In this document: positions 26,201 through 37,233 of the stretch, piece by piece
Position numbering within the stretch: the stretch's first letter is position 1
How the letters are laid out: every line of letters begins with the position of its first letter
Assembly: GCA_943737045.1 (NCBI GenBank)
Contig: CALSFV010000202.1
Span: 496,001-560,000 of the forward strand
Direction: 5' to 3'
DNA length: 64,000 nt
Origin: Parapristionchus giblindavisi
Lineage: Eukaryota > Nematoda > Chromadorea > Rhabditida > Diplogasteridae
The notes under the pieces: model-generated
Database searches by the model: none
What the model was told of the DNA's origin: nothing
Seen by the model: the letters and a program-made list of their open reading frames with translations, nothing else
Program-made: the position numbers and the translations under genes

Positions 26201-29200
26201 ACTCACTTCTGCACTCGGGGAAAGTGTGGCGACACTCTGAATCCGCCATTCTTATCGAAAGTGACCGATCGATATTTGCGCTCGTCCGGCCATGATGACG
26301 CCCAGTCAATTTCACGAACGAGCTTGGGAGATTGGACCTGAATCGATCGATAATTGATAGTAATGAACAAAATACTGGATATAATAATAATAATAATAAT
26401 CAAATAAATAATAAAAATAATATAATCAAGGAAAATTTAGCGTGTTTCTCGATCCAACTTGAGATAAAAATCGATATTTCAATTAAATTTAGACTTACGA
26501 GATCCGCCAACTTCGTGTTTGAGAACTCTAGCGAGAGGACGTTGAAGAGTGTGGAGCGATTAGACGACTCCTTGCTGGAAAATTGTGCGCAATATATTCA
26601 AATATCAATCAATATAATTGTTTGCATACATTGCCATACCCTCGCAATGCGATTATTTTACCCACTATATAAGTCCCATTTTAAGCCATTTGATACGAAA
26701 ATAAGCTAAAATGATGATTTTTAAGCGAAAATATCGCATTTTGTGAAACAACCCATCCTATTTCGAGAATTGACCCACTATATAAAAATAAACGACAGAC
26801 ATGGCCCATGGTTATCCCATGGGATAGACCCACCCGCAATTTTTTTAAAAAGTAGGTAAACCACCCGCAAAATTTCGAAAAATGTTGACTTGAAAAAATT
26901 ATTAATTAATCAAACATGTCGAAAAATTTGAAGAAAAGAGTATGGTAGCAAACTGAATAAATGAGTACGAATATGAGAAGAGTACGATCATTAAGTACAG
27001 TGAAGTGATACTAGTACGCTGTGTCGGAATTTAACGTTAAGAGACCGGCTCGGTAAGACTCGAGCATGGTCCGGACATTCGCCAAGACTTTCGATCTGGG
27101 CCTCAATAGTTTCATCATAGACATATGCCGGGGGGAGACCGATTCAAGTTATAGTGAAAATGCCCTTAGGCTCAAACCCGGCTCAAATATGTTTCATAAA
27201 ATAAAAAATTGAAAAATTCATATCTTTTCAATCGTGATATCTAGGACTTATATTTCTTTTTTGTGGTAAATAACATGCCATGAGCTCTTATAAACACAGC
27301 TGAACAATAATATCATATCGTTCTGAATCTGTTTTTTCGGGTTTGATTTTCGGATTTTTCCTCTTCTATCTTCGTTGAACAGATAGCGCAAGAAATTTCA
27401 TAGTGCATATTGTAGCCCTGACGATTATGTACATGGTGGTCATATTCCCTTGGCCAGCCAGCTTGTCTTAAGCCTCGAGAATTGCAACTGAATGTGAGAT
27501 ATGTGCAAATTGCAAAAATCGAAAATTAAATTTCTTGAAATTCGCAAGAGTAAGAGTTAGCTTTATTATGTCATTTTACTCGTAGCTATGTGCGCATATA
27601 GGAAAAATATACAAATAGACTCAGACTGCATTTTTAAAAAATTTAGAAAAATAATTATTTTATTTTTATTTTTTCAACTCCCACATTCAGTCGACCGTCA
27701 AGTCAAGTTGATTCATAGGGCGGATGGTGGCTGATGCATGTGCGTTTGCGTTAACGACTACCATGTGAAGAATCGTCGTTTCGCAGATCTCGAATTAATT
27801 TTTTAAATTATCAAACTTGAATATTTATATGTTTCTTTCATATAAATCGGTTGGAAGGTGGCGTACGGCAACCAAAGCTGTACCATTTTTATCAGTAGGA
27901 GTGTACTGTACTTCACTACCGTAACCGTCGGGAATCGCGAACAAATTTTTTTTCAGTCGACCCATGATTCTCAACCATGACCCGGGGTTCATGGTTGAGA
28001 ATGGCTGAGGTCGAAAAATTCATGATGATCCCAGACCAAATACTATTTGGCATTATATCAACAATGGGCCAACTTTTATTTTTATGGATACCATAACTCG
28101 AATTACCGTAATCTAGCTACCGTATCCTGTAATAATGTGGTGAAATTCTCGGAAAATTCAGGTGCGTGCATTACTAGTACGGTAATTCGAGCTCTGATAT
28201 CCATAAATATAAAAGTTGGTCCACTGTTGATATAATGCCAAATAGTATTTGGTCTGGGATCATCATGAATTTTTCGACCTCAGCCATTCTCAACCATGAA
28301 CCCGGGGTCATGGTTGAAAATTAAGGGTCGACTGAAAAAAAGTTAGTTCGCGATTCCTGACGATTACGGTAGTTCAATACCGTATACTCCTACTGATAAA
28401 AATGGTACAGCTTTGGATGCAGTACGCTACCTTCTAACCGATTTATATGAAAGAAACATATAAATATTCAAGTTTGATAATTAAAAAAATAAATTCGAGA
28501 TCTGCGAAACGACGATTCTTCATGTTGCAGTCGTTTCTGCAAACGCACATGCATCAGCCACCATCCGCCCTATGAATCAATTTGACTTGACGGTCGACTG
28601 AATGTGGGAGTTGAAAAAATAAAAATAAAATAATTATTTTCTAAATTTTTTTTAAAATGTAGTCTGAGTCTATTTGTATATTTTTCCTATATGCTCACAT
28701 AGCTACGAGTAAAATGACATAATAAAGCTAACTCTTACTCTTGCGAATTTCAAGAAATTTAATTTTCGATTTTTGCAATTTACACATATCTCACATACAG
28801 TTGCAAATCTCGAGGCTTAAGACAAGCTGGCTGGCCAAGGGAATATGGCCACCATGTACATAATCGTCAGGGCTACAATATGCATTATGAAATTTCTTGC
28901 GCTATCTGTTCAACTAGGATAGAAGAGGAAAAATCCGAAAATCAAACACGAAAAACAGATTCAGAACGATATGATATTATTGTTCAGGAGTGTTTATAAG
29001 AGTGCGTGACATGTTATTCACCAATAAAAATAAATAAAAGTCCTAGCTACCACGATTGAAAAGTTATGAATTTTTCAATTTTTTTATTTTATGAAACATA
29101 TGTGAGCCGGGTTTGAGCCCAAGGGCATTTTCACTATAACTTTCATCGGTCTCCCCCCGGTATGTGTCAATGATGAAAGTATTGAGGCCCAGATCGAAAG

Positions 29201-32200
29201 TCTTGGCGAATGTCCGGCAGGGGGTCATAATGCTCGAGTCTTACCGAGCCGGTCTCTTAACAAGAACTGAAATAATAATTGATTCAAAAAAATTTGATTT
29301 TTCGTTTAGAGAGTCGCGTACCGACAAAGAATACAGTGGACAATGAGAAATATGAAAATTATAGTGGGAAAGCGCTGTTTGGAGGGGTGCATTTTCAGTC
29401 ATGATTATCGCGTACTGAATTTATTTTTTCTATTTCCTTGGTCTTAGCATATAAAAATTATTTTTTGCATCATTTCTCGTCGCGTACCGACAGAGATTCC
29501 AATTTTCCTCATGTAAATGTAAAACGAACGCGTCAAACTCATTTGCCAGAGCGTTATCCCACCGTAGGTACCATGGGATAACGCGCTGGAAATCCTCTTA
29601 AACGCAATGATCACTAAATTTCTTGAGTTTCATGTTTTTCTCTGTCGGTACCCGATCAAATTGAGACACTATGCATGTAATATAGTGCAGTATTGAACGA
29701 AATCGCATATTATTAAAATCAGTTCTCGTTCTTACTGTACGATAAATAGTCTAACTGTCAACTGAAATAATAACGTGGTTTTTAAAAAGTTTTTATTTCC
29801 CCCATTTTTGTGTACCCACCCGCATTTTTTGCCGAAAATCTACGTTACCCACCCGCATTTTTTGGCCGTGGGATAACCATGGACCATGTCTGATAAACGA
29901 CGAGGGTACCGAAAATGTATGATTGTTTGTATCGACGTAATAAGCATATTAAGATTTCAAATCGTATATGCTGATAGGAGTTTAATGAAATATTATTTTT
30001 GCGACACGCTATGTCATTTAGGGAGGATTGTTCTCGAGTGTTACAATTGATAATAAACACCACAGGGCCAAAGCAGATATCGCACTTTCCTACCTTTCAA
30101 ACTTGTATTTTTGTTTGACAAGAAAATGAGTGAATAACCAAAAAATGAAATAAATATTTAAACTTACAAATAGTAGTTGACAAAGTCGCACAACTTCATA
30201 TCTTCTGATCCTTGGGTGGATACTCTCACACATGTTATGATCTGCAATTTGAACAAAATGAATAGAAAAAAATTAGGGAAATTTAGAAAATTTCCTAACA
30301 AATAGTGTACAACGTGAAAAGGTTCACTATGAATACTATTTTGAGTGGTTATGCGGTGTTATTCGACTCCGCGGTAACGATGGAGAAGTCCACGTAAATT
30401 CATCAGAATGCAAGTTTGGAACATGACTGAATGCAGTGTAAATGTTACAAATATTACGTTCATACCCGCATTCAGTTGGAAATTTACACTCTGCAAAGTT
30501 ACGTGGACGTCCCCCTCGTTACGGCGGAGGCAAGTAACACCGCATAATACACATCTCCGAATATAATTAATTCTAATAACGAACATAGGTCGAAAAGTAT
30601 GTTACAAAACACCAAACCTGACCGCATTTTGAGCCAAAATTTCCAAAAAAATCGTAAAACATGACCGCATTTTGAGCCAAAATTTCACAAAAATCGAAAA
30701 ACCTGACCGCATTTTGAAAACCGATAACCTAGCTATTCGACCTATGATAACGAAAATGGCTTACTCTATTGCTGCCGACACACTTCTCGACATCTCTCGG
30801 TGTGAAGCTGTCATCCACCATTCTGTAATAACAAATGTGAATTAAATATAGATAAGACAGCCCCTTTGCATGAATAAGTAGTATTGTCTTACTCTACGAT
30901 CGATAGAGAAATCTAATGACAACCCAGCTGATATACCGCTACCAAGCCAGCTGATAAAGTTCTTTAAAATGTACAAATGTAGTGTCTTACTTCATTCCGA
31001 GTTCCTCCGGTGGACAGTTGAATAGAAGGACATCCTTCAGTCCAGTCTTCTGGTAGTAGTCCATGTTGAAATCTGAAATGAGCAAGAAACATTTTTTTCT
31101 TTTTTTTCTTACTCAATTTTTCTATTTTACTCACATGGGAACGATCGGGCCGTACATTTCTCGATCTCCTCGAAAATTTGAGGGTACACTAAGTCGAACG
31201 CGCTGATTTCAAATCCGTTTTCAAAACCTGCCAGTTCCATAGGACAACGAAGTTACAGGACGTCAAAGTTTGAGCCATGTTTTCCCATGCGCGCTATGAG
31301 CATCACTCTAGAGAGTGATCAACAACCAGCGGTGGTCGAGTGGGGTAAGGCGATGAGTTGGGGTACTGGTTACTCTGGTTCGACTCCTCGCCGATGCAAC
31401 TATTTTGCACTTTTTACATTTATGTTTCATTTAATTTGCAAGTTAGAGTACGAACATATTTTATTAGAAAGTGTGGTAATCGACAACAAAGCACTTGAAA
31501 CAGAAATATTTCTGGCAATTGGCGCATAGAATGAATGACATGTTGAGGCAGCCATCGATGTCACAAGGGGTAGATACATGCTATCGGCACAACATCCTGA
31601 TAGAACAAATTTCAAAAAACCTACCGCAGTAAATCGGTCGAATTGCGATTCTTTATATAGGGGTTAACTAGCAGTGCTAGGGGGATCCATAAATTGTTTT
31701 ACTTCCGAGCGTTTTATACTTTTATCGCGGGAGGAGCATTTCGCTAGCGCGGAAGGGCGCTGCGCGCCCATCCGCATAATAGCAGCTAGAGTCGCCTAGT
31801 TGGGCACTTTTCTCTCTTTTTCTGACTTATTAGACGATTTGTCGAAGAAATATATGAAAAACGACAGCATAAAACTATTTGCTTTGAGTTTTGAACGGCA
31901 AAATTACTTGGAAGAAGTGAGCTTTTGATTGTTTGGGGGGGACACCCCCCCAACCCCCCATTTTCTATATTGCATGACATGAAACTCATTCGTGGACTCG
32001 TTCATAAGCTTTCCGACATTTTCCGGATGTCTTAGGATCAATTTTTGTCTCAATGTTATCGAAAAACATCGTTTAACTGAATGAATGTCGCTACAGATAT
32101 CAATTGAAGCGAGGTAAGAGTTTAGAGTCATGCATGACATTTTTTCCTGCTCAGAATGACTCAAAACAACTTGTTTCATCATTCTTAACACGAAAAACTA

Positions 32201-35200
32201 CCTTAGAACACTTTCTTTCAGTCAGGAAAAATCAGCAAAAGTTTTGGATCGAACCGGGGTTCGAACCCGCTCGGGGTTTTCAGAGTAGTACCTCTTTACC
32301 TCGACGCCATGGGTTCATTTTGTTTCTGAATATAGTCATGTCATACACCAATCGACGCGCAAAGAGTCGCGCTACAACTTTCTTTGCCATGTAAAACGCC
32401 TAAACCAATTTAAAAAATAAATTTAACCAAGAAAACCGGCAAAATCGTGTTTTCGCACCTTTTCGGCGATTTTTCGCGGTACAAAGAGGTCGTGCGGAGG
32501 TGAAGTGACATAGTTTTTCTAAACCAGTTTTTCAAGCGCTACAACATGAGCATAGTTTGGTTAAATAAAAAAGGTGCGAAATTTGAGTTTTTTGAAAAAG
32601 TTGAAAATCGACCATTTTTCGCGACCGCCCAGCTCCGCGAATACTAAACCAAATGAGTTGGGTCCAAAAGCAAAAAGATGTGACTCATCGAGTTGTACAA
32701 TTTAGTTTCAGGAGCCGGGACGCGAAAATTAAGTTGAATAGGTGAAAATTGCGAAAAACCAACTTCCCGGATTTTTTCCCAGGTCTATTTCGTCATCACC
32801 AAAAACTTTTTGTGGCACGACACTAGTACCATAAGATGCGCCGTAAAAAGTTGCTTAATATAAGTCTTAACCAGAAAAAGTTATGGGCGATTTTTCGAGT
32901 AATCAAAATATGCGCGCCCGAATTTTGCCTTTTTTTGCTCTAATTCAACTTTGAACGCTAATTTCACGGCAACCCGTGTTTGGGAAAAATCGGCAAAAAT
33001 AAAAATTAGATTGCCCCAAGTCTTGTGGTCAGTTCCATACCCCAACTTGCAATTTTTGATATACTTATCACCAAGTTGCGCGCCAAAATGTGCAAAAAAC
33101 CCGAGAGCCGGCGTTTCACCTAAAAGACGGCTCCGGATCGGCTCGGGACCAGTGCCATTCGATCCGGCGTGGTCGAAAACCCCAGTAGCCGGAATCTGGC
33201 ATAAAAGGCACAAAGTCCTGATAGAACAAATTTCAAAAAACCTATCCCAGTAAATTGGTCTAATTGCGATCTTTTATATAGGGGTTAACTAGCAGTGCTA
33301 GGGGGATCCATTATTTTTTTTTTACTTCTGAGCGTTTTATCTGAGTAGAATTACGCTAGCGCGGATGGGTGCTGCGCACCCATCCGCCTAGTAACTGTTC
33401 AGTTGGTCACTTTTCTCACTTTTACTGCCCTATTGATACGTTTTCCAGCTCAAAATGAGTCAAAATAACTTGTTTCATCATTCTTGGCACATAAAATTAC
33501 CTTGGAACACTTTATTTCAGTCAGGAAAAATCAGCAAAAGTTTTGGATCGAACCGGGGTTCGAACCCGCTCGGTGATTTTAGAGTGGTACCTCTTTACCT
33601 CGACGCCACGAATGATATTATTTACTAAACATAGTCATATTATACACCAATCGACGCGCAAAGAGTCGCGCTACAACTTTCTTTGCCATGTAAAACGCCT
33701 AAAACAAATTTTAAAATAAATTTAACCAAGAAAACCGGCAAAATCGTGTTTTCGCACCTTTTCGGCGATTTTTCGCGGCACAAAGAGGTCGTGCGGAGGT
33801 GAACGGACATGATTTTTCTAAGCCCGTTTTTCAAGCGCTACAAAATGAGCATAGTTTGGTTGAATAAAAAAGTTGCGAAATTTGAGTTTTTTGAAAAAGT
33901 TAAAAATCGACCATTTTTCGCGACCGCACAGCTCCGCGAATACTAAACCAAATGAGTTGGGTCCAAAAGCAAAAAGTTGCGCCTCATCGAGTTGTACAAT
34001 TGCCTTTCAGGAGCCGGGACGTGAAAGTCAAGATGAATGGGTGAAAATCGCGAAAAACCTACTTTCCGGATTTCTTCCGATGCCTATTTCGTCATCGGCA
34101 AGTATTTTTATTTGCGCGAAATTAGCACCATAAGATGCGCCGTAAAAAGTTGCTTAACATAAGTCTCTCTCCCGAAAATCGTCTGCAGAGTTTTTGAGTA
34201 TTTATATTATGCAACTCTGATTTTCGCCTTTTTTTGCCCTCCGCCAAATTTGACCTGAATTTCCGGAAAAACCGTGAATAGAAAAAATCGGCAAAAATAC
34301 GATTCAGATTGCCCCAAGTCTTGTGGTCATTTCCGTACCCCAACTTGCAATTTTCGATACATTTATTATCAAGTTTGGCGCCAAAATGTGCAAAAAACAC
34401 GAGAGCCGGCGTTTCACCTTAAAGACGGCTCCGGATCGGCTCGGGACCACTACGATTCGATCCGGCGTGGTCGAAAACCCCAGTAGCCGGAATCTGGTAT
34501 AAAAGGCACAAAGTCCTGATAGAACAAATTTCAAAAAACCTATCCCAGTAAATTGGTCTAATTGCGATCTTTTATATAGGGGTTAATGTGGTGGTGTAGG
34601 CGAAGTGGTGTAGTGGTCTATGGCGCGCCCCATCATTCCATCTGTCCTGGGTTCGATTCCCGGTCGTTTCACCGCCTCCGCCTCACCAAGGCGCCCGAAA
34701 GGGGAATTGGTAGTGACTAGATCATGCGGTAAAGTAGGTCCGAAGAAGAGATTAGGCCCTCCGGACTGAATTGGCCTTGAAATATCATTGGCCTAGCAGT
34801 GATAACCCGCAGGACTTCGTGTGCCTTGAATAACGGGTTGTACCTTTACCTTTACCTTCTATGTATTTATTGCTTGATTGCGTACTTCTAACGGAATAGA
34901 GAAACCACAGTCCCTCAGGCTCACAATTCATAATTAGTCTAATTTGGTCAGGAATGACGAAATAGAGTCTGACCGTTGTATGATAAGAGGCCGTTTGCGT
35001 AAGAGTCGAACAAGGCTTGGCACAGACCAAAAATTTAGATTCCCTCAAAACTTGTGCATAGGGGTTATCGACCACGCTGATGAAGATGGGTATAGTCATT
35101 TTAGCCCCAGTGGTCCCGCAACGCCCGGGTGGGATTACGATAAAATCACCCTTTTAAGCCGTTCTCGGTCCATGGTTGAGCTAGATGGATGAAAATTGGG

Positions 35201-36684
35201 CGCCTGGTGCAGAATTCAATGGCAATGACGGCTGTCTACTTCATTTGTTTTGAAATTTTTACAAAAAGCTCGTATAGTGCAACTTTTGATGGAGACGTTT
35301 GCGCCCTTGACGAGTACCACCGTTCGAACTGGTGTGACGAGAGGATTCCAACTATGTATTTCGAGCTCATATCTCCGTTGTACGGCTAATATTGCCTCAA
35401 TATAGTGATCACGAGGAGTTGTTTACGCTGCGCGCTCCCTCACACTCTCTCATTTTCGCACGCTCTCTCGCCACTCAGACATGTTTCGGAGGGTGACTGC
35501 TTTCAGATGCAGGTCTGTGCCAAGCCCTCTCCAGATTTTCCCGACTCTTACGCAAACGGCCTCATAAAGGATGACATCTCGCAGTTGTTTTCGTGTTTCA
35601 CAACTTCTACAATTACACAAACATTAGCCCCACCTTTAGGATCAATTTGATTGACGAGTTCGGGACAATTGAACTTGTCATCGGATAGGAGTGCATCAAA
35701 GTCGTAGCGACCAACTTGGTGGCGCTCCTGAAATTAATATAATTAACATAATTATAGTAATAATATAAGTATATATGTAACACCACACTCATAACGATTG
35801 ATTGCATCATTGAGGAAACCTTGTATATTTAATAATTAAAAAAACATACCTTTTCCGGTTCCATTGGCGCATCCTGTATCTCGGACAGGGTCAATCTACT
35901 CTGTAATAAATAAATAAATATTATTTTTAAACAGCTCTTAGTCGAATTTAAAAAAAAATTAAACATTTTCGACAAAATGGGATAAAACTTCATAGTGTTA
36001 ATTTTCAGCGTTTCTCACGAACGTGGTAATGTATTATCGAAGGTTTCAGGTTGGATTTTTTTTTGGAGTTACACTATACCGCTGAGTCGCGATGAGTTTG
36101 TCTAATGCACTTATGCATTAATAGTTTTCATTTCACATTAACACGATTACAATTCAGTTTCGGTTTGACACATTTATTAAAGGGGGCTCTGAAGTAGATG
36201 GCTTTCCAGTCACTTTGCGTGCCTCAGAAACCAGATTACAATTACGCACTAATAATTAAGACTCTAACCTTGCATGCTCTGTTGGATCGTCGATTTCTCG
36301 GCTCTTCTTCTTCAAGAGCTTGAGCAAGCAGGGCATCTTGGGAGGTGTCGACTACTGGAGCTCCACTCGAAGGGACATAGTCATCACCGCCCCGCTCGGA
36401 TGAACCACCGGATGATACCCGTGCTAGAAATACAATAAATTTAAAAAGAAAGAAAGATTTAAAAAATCTCTGCCTGTGAATATTTGGTAGTTTACAAGGA
36501 TTTCTGCGGAGCAAATAACTTTGATATGTTTTAGTTGCGAAAAAATATATGATGCGTAAGTACAATGTATCCGCAATCGGACAAATGAAAAGAAAGGATA
36601 GTGCTTACATCTTCGCCCGCGACCGCGACCGCGAGAAGCCCCGCGCCCTCTGCCACCGCCACGACCATCCCTCTTAGGAGGCAT
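18126..36684 (-). CDS. jhdm-1: KDM2/JHDM1-type JmjC lysine demethylase, 25 exons, 787 aa
   Basis: Predicted Fe(II)/2-oxoglutarate histone demethylase acting on chromatin (H3K36 in the KDM2 family). Exons, 5' to 3': 36684-36609, 36423-36269, 35900-35850, 35727-35634, 31227-31135, 31072-30991, 30822-30765, 30241-30168, 26574-26499, 26337-26207, 25887-25794, 24290-24190, 24047-23998, 23842-23727, 23557-23489, 23270-23166, 22386-22335, 21976-21798, 21651-21567, 20568-20435, 19942-19814, 19689-19626, 19505-19408, 18570-18427, 18179-18126. All phases join, giving 788 codons including the stop. Seen: an RG-rich N-terminus (RGRGRGRR), a KDM2-like stretch with VEKCVGS and [11 protein letters not shown], then the JmjC core. 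TDFHIDF supplies the HxD iron ligands and GWIHSVYTP the second histidine. The C-terminus is charged and probably coiled coil. I see no CXXC, PHD, F-box or LRR. KDM2 fits better than KDM7/PHF8, because there is no upstream PHD and FGGNFLHSY reads KDM2-like. The start ATG lies 1 nt after a tttattcag acceptor, suggesting trans-splicing. The acceptor at 25888 (ttgag) is unusual. Confidence 0.88.
18213..18360. mobile_element. partial hAT-like MITE (CATAC family)
   Basis: The left terminus catacactttcataccctca and the inner phrase gacctactatataacg match the complete 47051-47211 copy. The right end is lost. A second fragment is at about 18986-19035. Confidence 0.5.
19040..19370. mobile_element. MITE with caaaggctgtgcgcaaacc-type ends
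   Basis: Left ataggtgggaacgttggggg and aaggctgtgcgcaaaccggg; right ccccggtttgcgcacacagc and cagcgtgcccaactat. Relatives at 39485-39670, and partial at 19730-19800 and 53150-53195. It lies in a demethylase intron. Confidence 0.55.
22240..22310 (-). repeat. tRNA-like module
   Basis: Minus strand: taatgtagtggttgtgtcgc (A-box region) and ggttcgattcc (B box). It lies in the intron next to demethylase exon 22335-22386. No full cloverleaf. Confidence 0.4.
22480..22689. mobile_element. hAT-like MITE, 194 bp, 8-bp target duplication
   Basis: The element is 22488-22681, flanked by ATTTCTAC (22480-22487 and 22682-22689). Ends: CATACAATGCCATACCCTCG and CGAGGGTACCGAAAATGTATG. It lies in a demethylase intron. 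Confidence 0.85.
24323..25550. mobile_element. TTAA-flanked palindromic element, 1.2 kb (piggyBac-like ends)
   Basis: The element is 24327-25546 between two TTAA sites. Ends: GACACCGGCTCGGTAAGA and, reversed, GACACCGGCTCAGTAAGA. Arms of about 600 bp pair almost throughout. It sits in the demethylase intron between exons 25794 and 24290. No transposase. Confidence 0.85.
25564..25710. repeat. homopolymer tracts
   Basis: A C tract (about 25576-25590) and a T tract (25682-25706) beside the TTAA element. The l ysine- or phenylalanine-rich readings through them are artefacts. Confidence 0.7.
26788..29900. mobile_element. hAT-like element, 877 bp without its insert (middle level)
   Basis: The element is 26796-29892 with ATAAACGA on both sides (26788-26795, 29893-29900). 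Ends: CAGACATGGCCCATGGTTAT and, reversed, CAGACATGGTCCATGGTTAT. It is interrupted at 27040 by a TTAA element. A second, intact copy is at 38328-39203. CAG-start termini and 8-bp duplications fit hAT; no transposase. Confidence 0.88.
27037..29260. mobile_element. TTAA-flanked palindromic element, 2.2 kb (inner level)
   Basis: The element is 27041-29256 between TTAA sites. Ends: GAGACCGGCTCGGTAAGACT and its reverse complement. The long arms pair nearly end to end. The core (27850-28440) carries sequence shared with the 60.6-kb foldback family. The terminus is shared with 24327-25546, so the two are relatives. Confidence 0.87.
31320..31400 (+). repeat. tRNA-like module
   Basis: tggtcgagtgggg (A box) and ggttcgactcc (B box) about 45 bp apart, in the large demethylase intron. 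The acceptor-stem halves do not pair, so it is not a usable tRNA gene. Confidence 0.4.
31595..34585. repeat. tandem array of 1.3-1.6 kb units
   Basis: Unit 1 is 31595-33215, unit 2 is 33216-34513 and a partial unit is 34514-34585. Each unit begins tcctgatagaacaaatttca. Each full unit has a minus-strand tRNA-like part (ggttcgaaccc at 32259-32270 and 33554-33565, with the A-box region near 32300 and 33590). No convincing gene is inside. Located in the 4.4-kb demethylase intron. Confidence 0.75.
34586..34858 (+). mobile_element. tRNA-derived SINE
   Basis: The 5' part has a tRNA-like region: tggtgtagtggtctatgg (A box) and a good T arm ctgggttcgattcccgg (B box). An unrelated body follows, and it ends in tandem tacctt units. 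It is inserted at the end of the tandem array at 34585. Best SINE candidate in the window. Confidence 0.75.
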
Positions 36685-37233
36685 ACTGAATAAACCATTT
36701 ATTATCAATAAAATTAGGATAAACTTACACGGAAACCTTAACTATTCTCATTAATATATTAATAATGTAATTCGATAAATGAACAAACAACGAACGGCAA
36801 GATTCGAGAAAGCTAGGAAAGGATACGTTATAAGATAGTGTTTAGACACCTCTTACTAAATTATATAATACAAAGATTGACGACAAAATGGGGAATGTTA
36901 CTTGAAAAACGGAAAATGTGTTGAATTTCTCACACGTTTGATCAAATTCACTTCATAGAGAACCGTGGTTTAGCAAAAGTTTGACTTTCTTAGATACAGT
37001 ATGACACAATATACACCAAAATACTGTGATATTCATACTGTATCTAAGAAAGTCAAACTTTGCTAAACAACGGTTCTCGAAATAACGGACATTAGAAAAG
37101 AGGTTTTCTTTATCAAATTTGCAAATTTTTGTTTATTTATTTCGAATTCTAGTAGGCGTTCATTCTAATGGCATTTGGCATATTATTAACTTTTCCATTG
37201 CTAAATACAGTTTCTCCTTATGACATTTTTCAG
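36685..37233. promoter_or_regulatory. divergent intergenic region between demethylase and TRAPPC2L-like gene
   Basis: The 549 bp between the demethylase start codon (minus) and the first recognised TRAPPC2L-like exon (plus). A shared bidirectional promoter is inferred from the head-to-head layout only; no core motif was identified. It contains an inverted repeat at about 36960-37080 with arms of roughly 50 bp (tttgactttcttagatacag and its reverse complement) around a 25-30 bp loop. The missing first exon of the TRAPPC2L-like gene may also lie here. Confidence 0.45.

Larger units (their letters stand above)
26617..29929. mobile_element. hAT-like MITE split by a nested insertion (outer level)
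   Basis: The outer element is 26625-29921 with ATTGTTTG on both sides (26617-26624, 29922-29929). Left end CATACATTGCCATACCCTCG; right CGAGGGTACCGAAAATGTATG. Its own sequence is about 190 bp, interrupted at 26795 by the next element. It lies in the demethylase intron between exons 30168 and 26574. Confidence 0.88.

Noticed and set aside
31320..31400. A functional tRNA gene
   Set aside because: A and B boxes are present but the acceptor stem does not pair.
31595..34585. An LTR retrotransposon with three repeats
   Set aside because: There is no gag/pol, primer-binding site or TG...CA ends; the spacing fits tandem units instead.
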